From Carettochelys insculpta (Eukaryota; Chordata; Testudines; Carettochelyidae): a stretch of DNA of 64,000 nucleotides. This document shows, one piece after another, positions 63,226-64,000 of this stretch; within the stretch, counting starts at the first letter, position 1; every line of letters starts with the position of its first letter. Both the position numbers and the translations under genes were made by a program. The DNA lies in the NCBI RefSeq assembly GCF_033958435.1, contig NC_134138.1:273087798-273151797 (forward strand), read 5' to 3'. The notes under the pieces were generated by a model. That model did not search any database, had not been told where the DNA came from, and saw nothing but the letters and a program-made list of their open reading frames with translations.

Positions 63226-64000
63226 TCCCCTCTGCAATAATGAGGCTAGTGAAAAATACCTTAGTTTGCCCATGTTAAATTCTTGTGCCTGAGAAGCTCT
63301 AACACCATGCTATAGAAGGGGGACTTGAGAACTGGCAGGGTGGAGGCCAGTGTGTTAGGAATGCACCTTTGCTGTCCCAGCACCAGACGTGTAAAGTAAC
63401 TAAGTATAAATACTTCATTACACTATCCAAGTACCTTTTTTGAGGATTTGTACTGTATTCAAGTAATTTACTTTCACAAAACTTGTACTTTCACTTAAGT
63501 ATTTTTTTTAGAAAATACTGTACTTTTTGCTCACCTGCCATTTCCGAAAATAGTTAGTTACTCACCACTTTCATCACCCCACAAGCCACTATTCCAATTT
63601 GCTAAAGCACAGCTGCACATGCTTATTATCCAATCATCATGCAGTGGCAATTTTTTTTTAAAATAACCAACAAGCACAATGACACTACCAAAGAAGAACG
63701 TTTTAAATAGCTGCATCAACACCTTTTCATTCAAAACCAGTATCTGTGCAGTAGCTACCATCCCCAGTAACCAAGGCTGTTGCCCAAGGTGATGTGCTGA
63801 GGGGATGCATATGAAGACTCTCATCTGACTTCACCTGCAGGCAAGCCAGCTAGGTAGGAGGGGAAATCCAGGAGGGAGTACAGCAGCTGTAGCACTTACT
63901 GTTTCTCAGGTAATTCCTCTGTTCTGGTGGGAGAAGCAACAAGGTGAATACCCAGGGCAGGAGCTCCACTTTATCCCTGGGACAGAGAGCCCCCTGTAGA
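63226..64000. other. intergenic, possible dispersed repeat
   Basis: The AT-rich stretch 63385-63530 with reiterated 'agtaactaagta', 'caagtaatttacttt' and 'acttaagta' motifs resembles repeats known from other vertebrates, but I cannot assign it. The remainder is featureless. Confidence 0.35.

Overview
The window looks like a vertebrate, most likely turtle, chromosome segment. This is an inference from CR1 LINE 3' ends, tRNA-derived SINEs that end in a CR1-like tail (the tortoise Cry type), MIR/CORE-SINE relics, many hAT and other MITEs, and one protein-coding gene split by vertebrate-type introns. No sign of prokaryotic or viral genome organisation was seen.

Layout. Positions 1-13.3 kb carry the 3' part of VIPR1 (VPAC1, the class B GPCR for VIP and PACAP) on the + strand. 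The last four coding exons are 1280-1371, 8078-8207, 10557-10598 and 12469-12663, with consistent splice sites and phases, followed by a 3' UTR and an AATAAA signal near 13283. The introns hold hAT elements, a tRNA-type SINE family, MIR relics and a 711-bp TIR element. From 13.3 kb to the end I found no host exon; the rest is intergenic DNA built from nested transposable elements.

Region 27.6-33.5 kb is a nearly intact, very young LTR retrotransposon on the - strand. Its two LTRs look identical except for one base in a C-run, its TSD is AGAAG, and its primer-binding site matches the 3' end of tRNA-Leu(CAG). It encodes Gag, protease and integrase in one ORF, followed after a single in-frame stop by reverse transcriptase and RNase H. 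Integrase therefore precedes RT, the rare Gmr1-type order in Ty3/gypsy elements, and its Gag carries a SCAN-like domain.

Two SINE insertions, at 22.77-23.02 kb and 34.62-34.76 kb, are hairpins: a tRNA-like head followed by a body and its own inverted copy, each bounded by target-site duplications. Two further copies carry only one of the two body orientations.

Five copies of a CpG-rich, roughly 680-711 bp TIR element (ends near GGCTRCGTCTACACG) lie at 9.05, 35.31, 54.51, 56.55 and 59.04 kb. All are flanked by 3-bp duplications of differing sequence, and the four to six internal repeats of the end motif are unusual. One copy sits inside or beside a giant fold-back MITE (55.9-56.5 kb), and one sits inside a CR1 that was separately hit by a hAT element. 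These fold-back SINEs, the Gmr1-type element and the 3-bp-TSD family are the most interesting content. No searches could be run, so family names rest on motif recognition.
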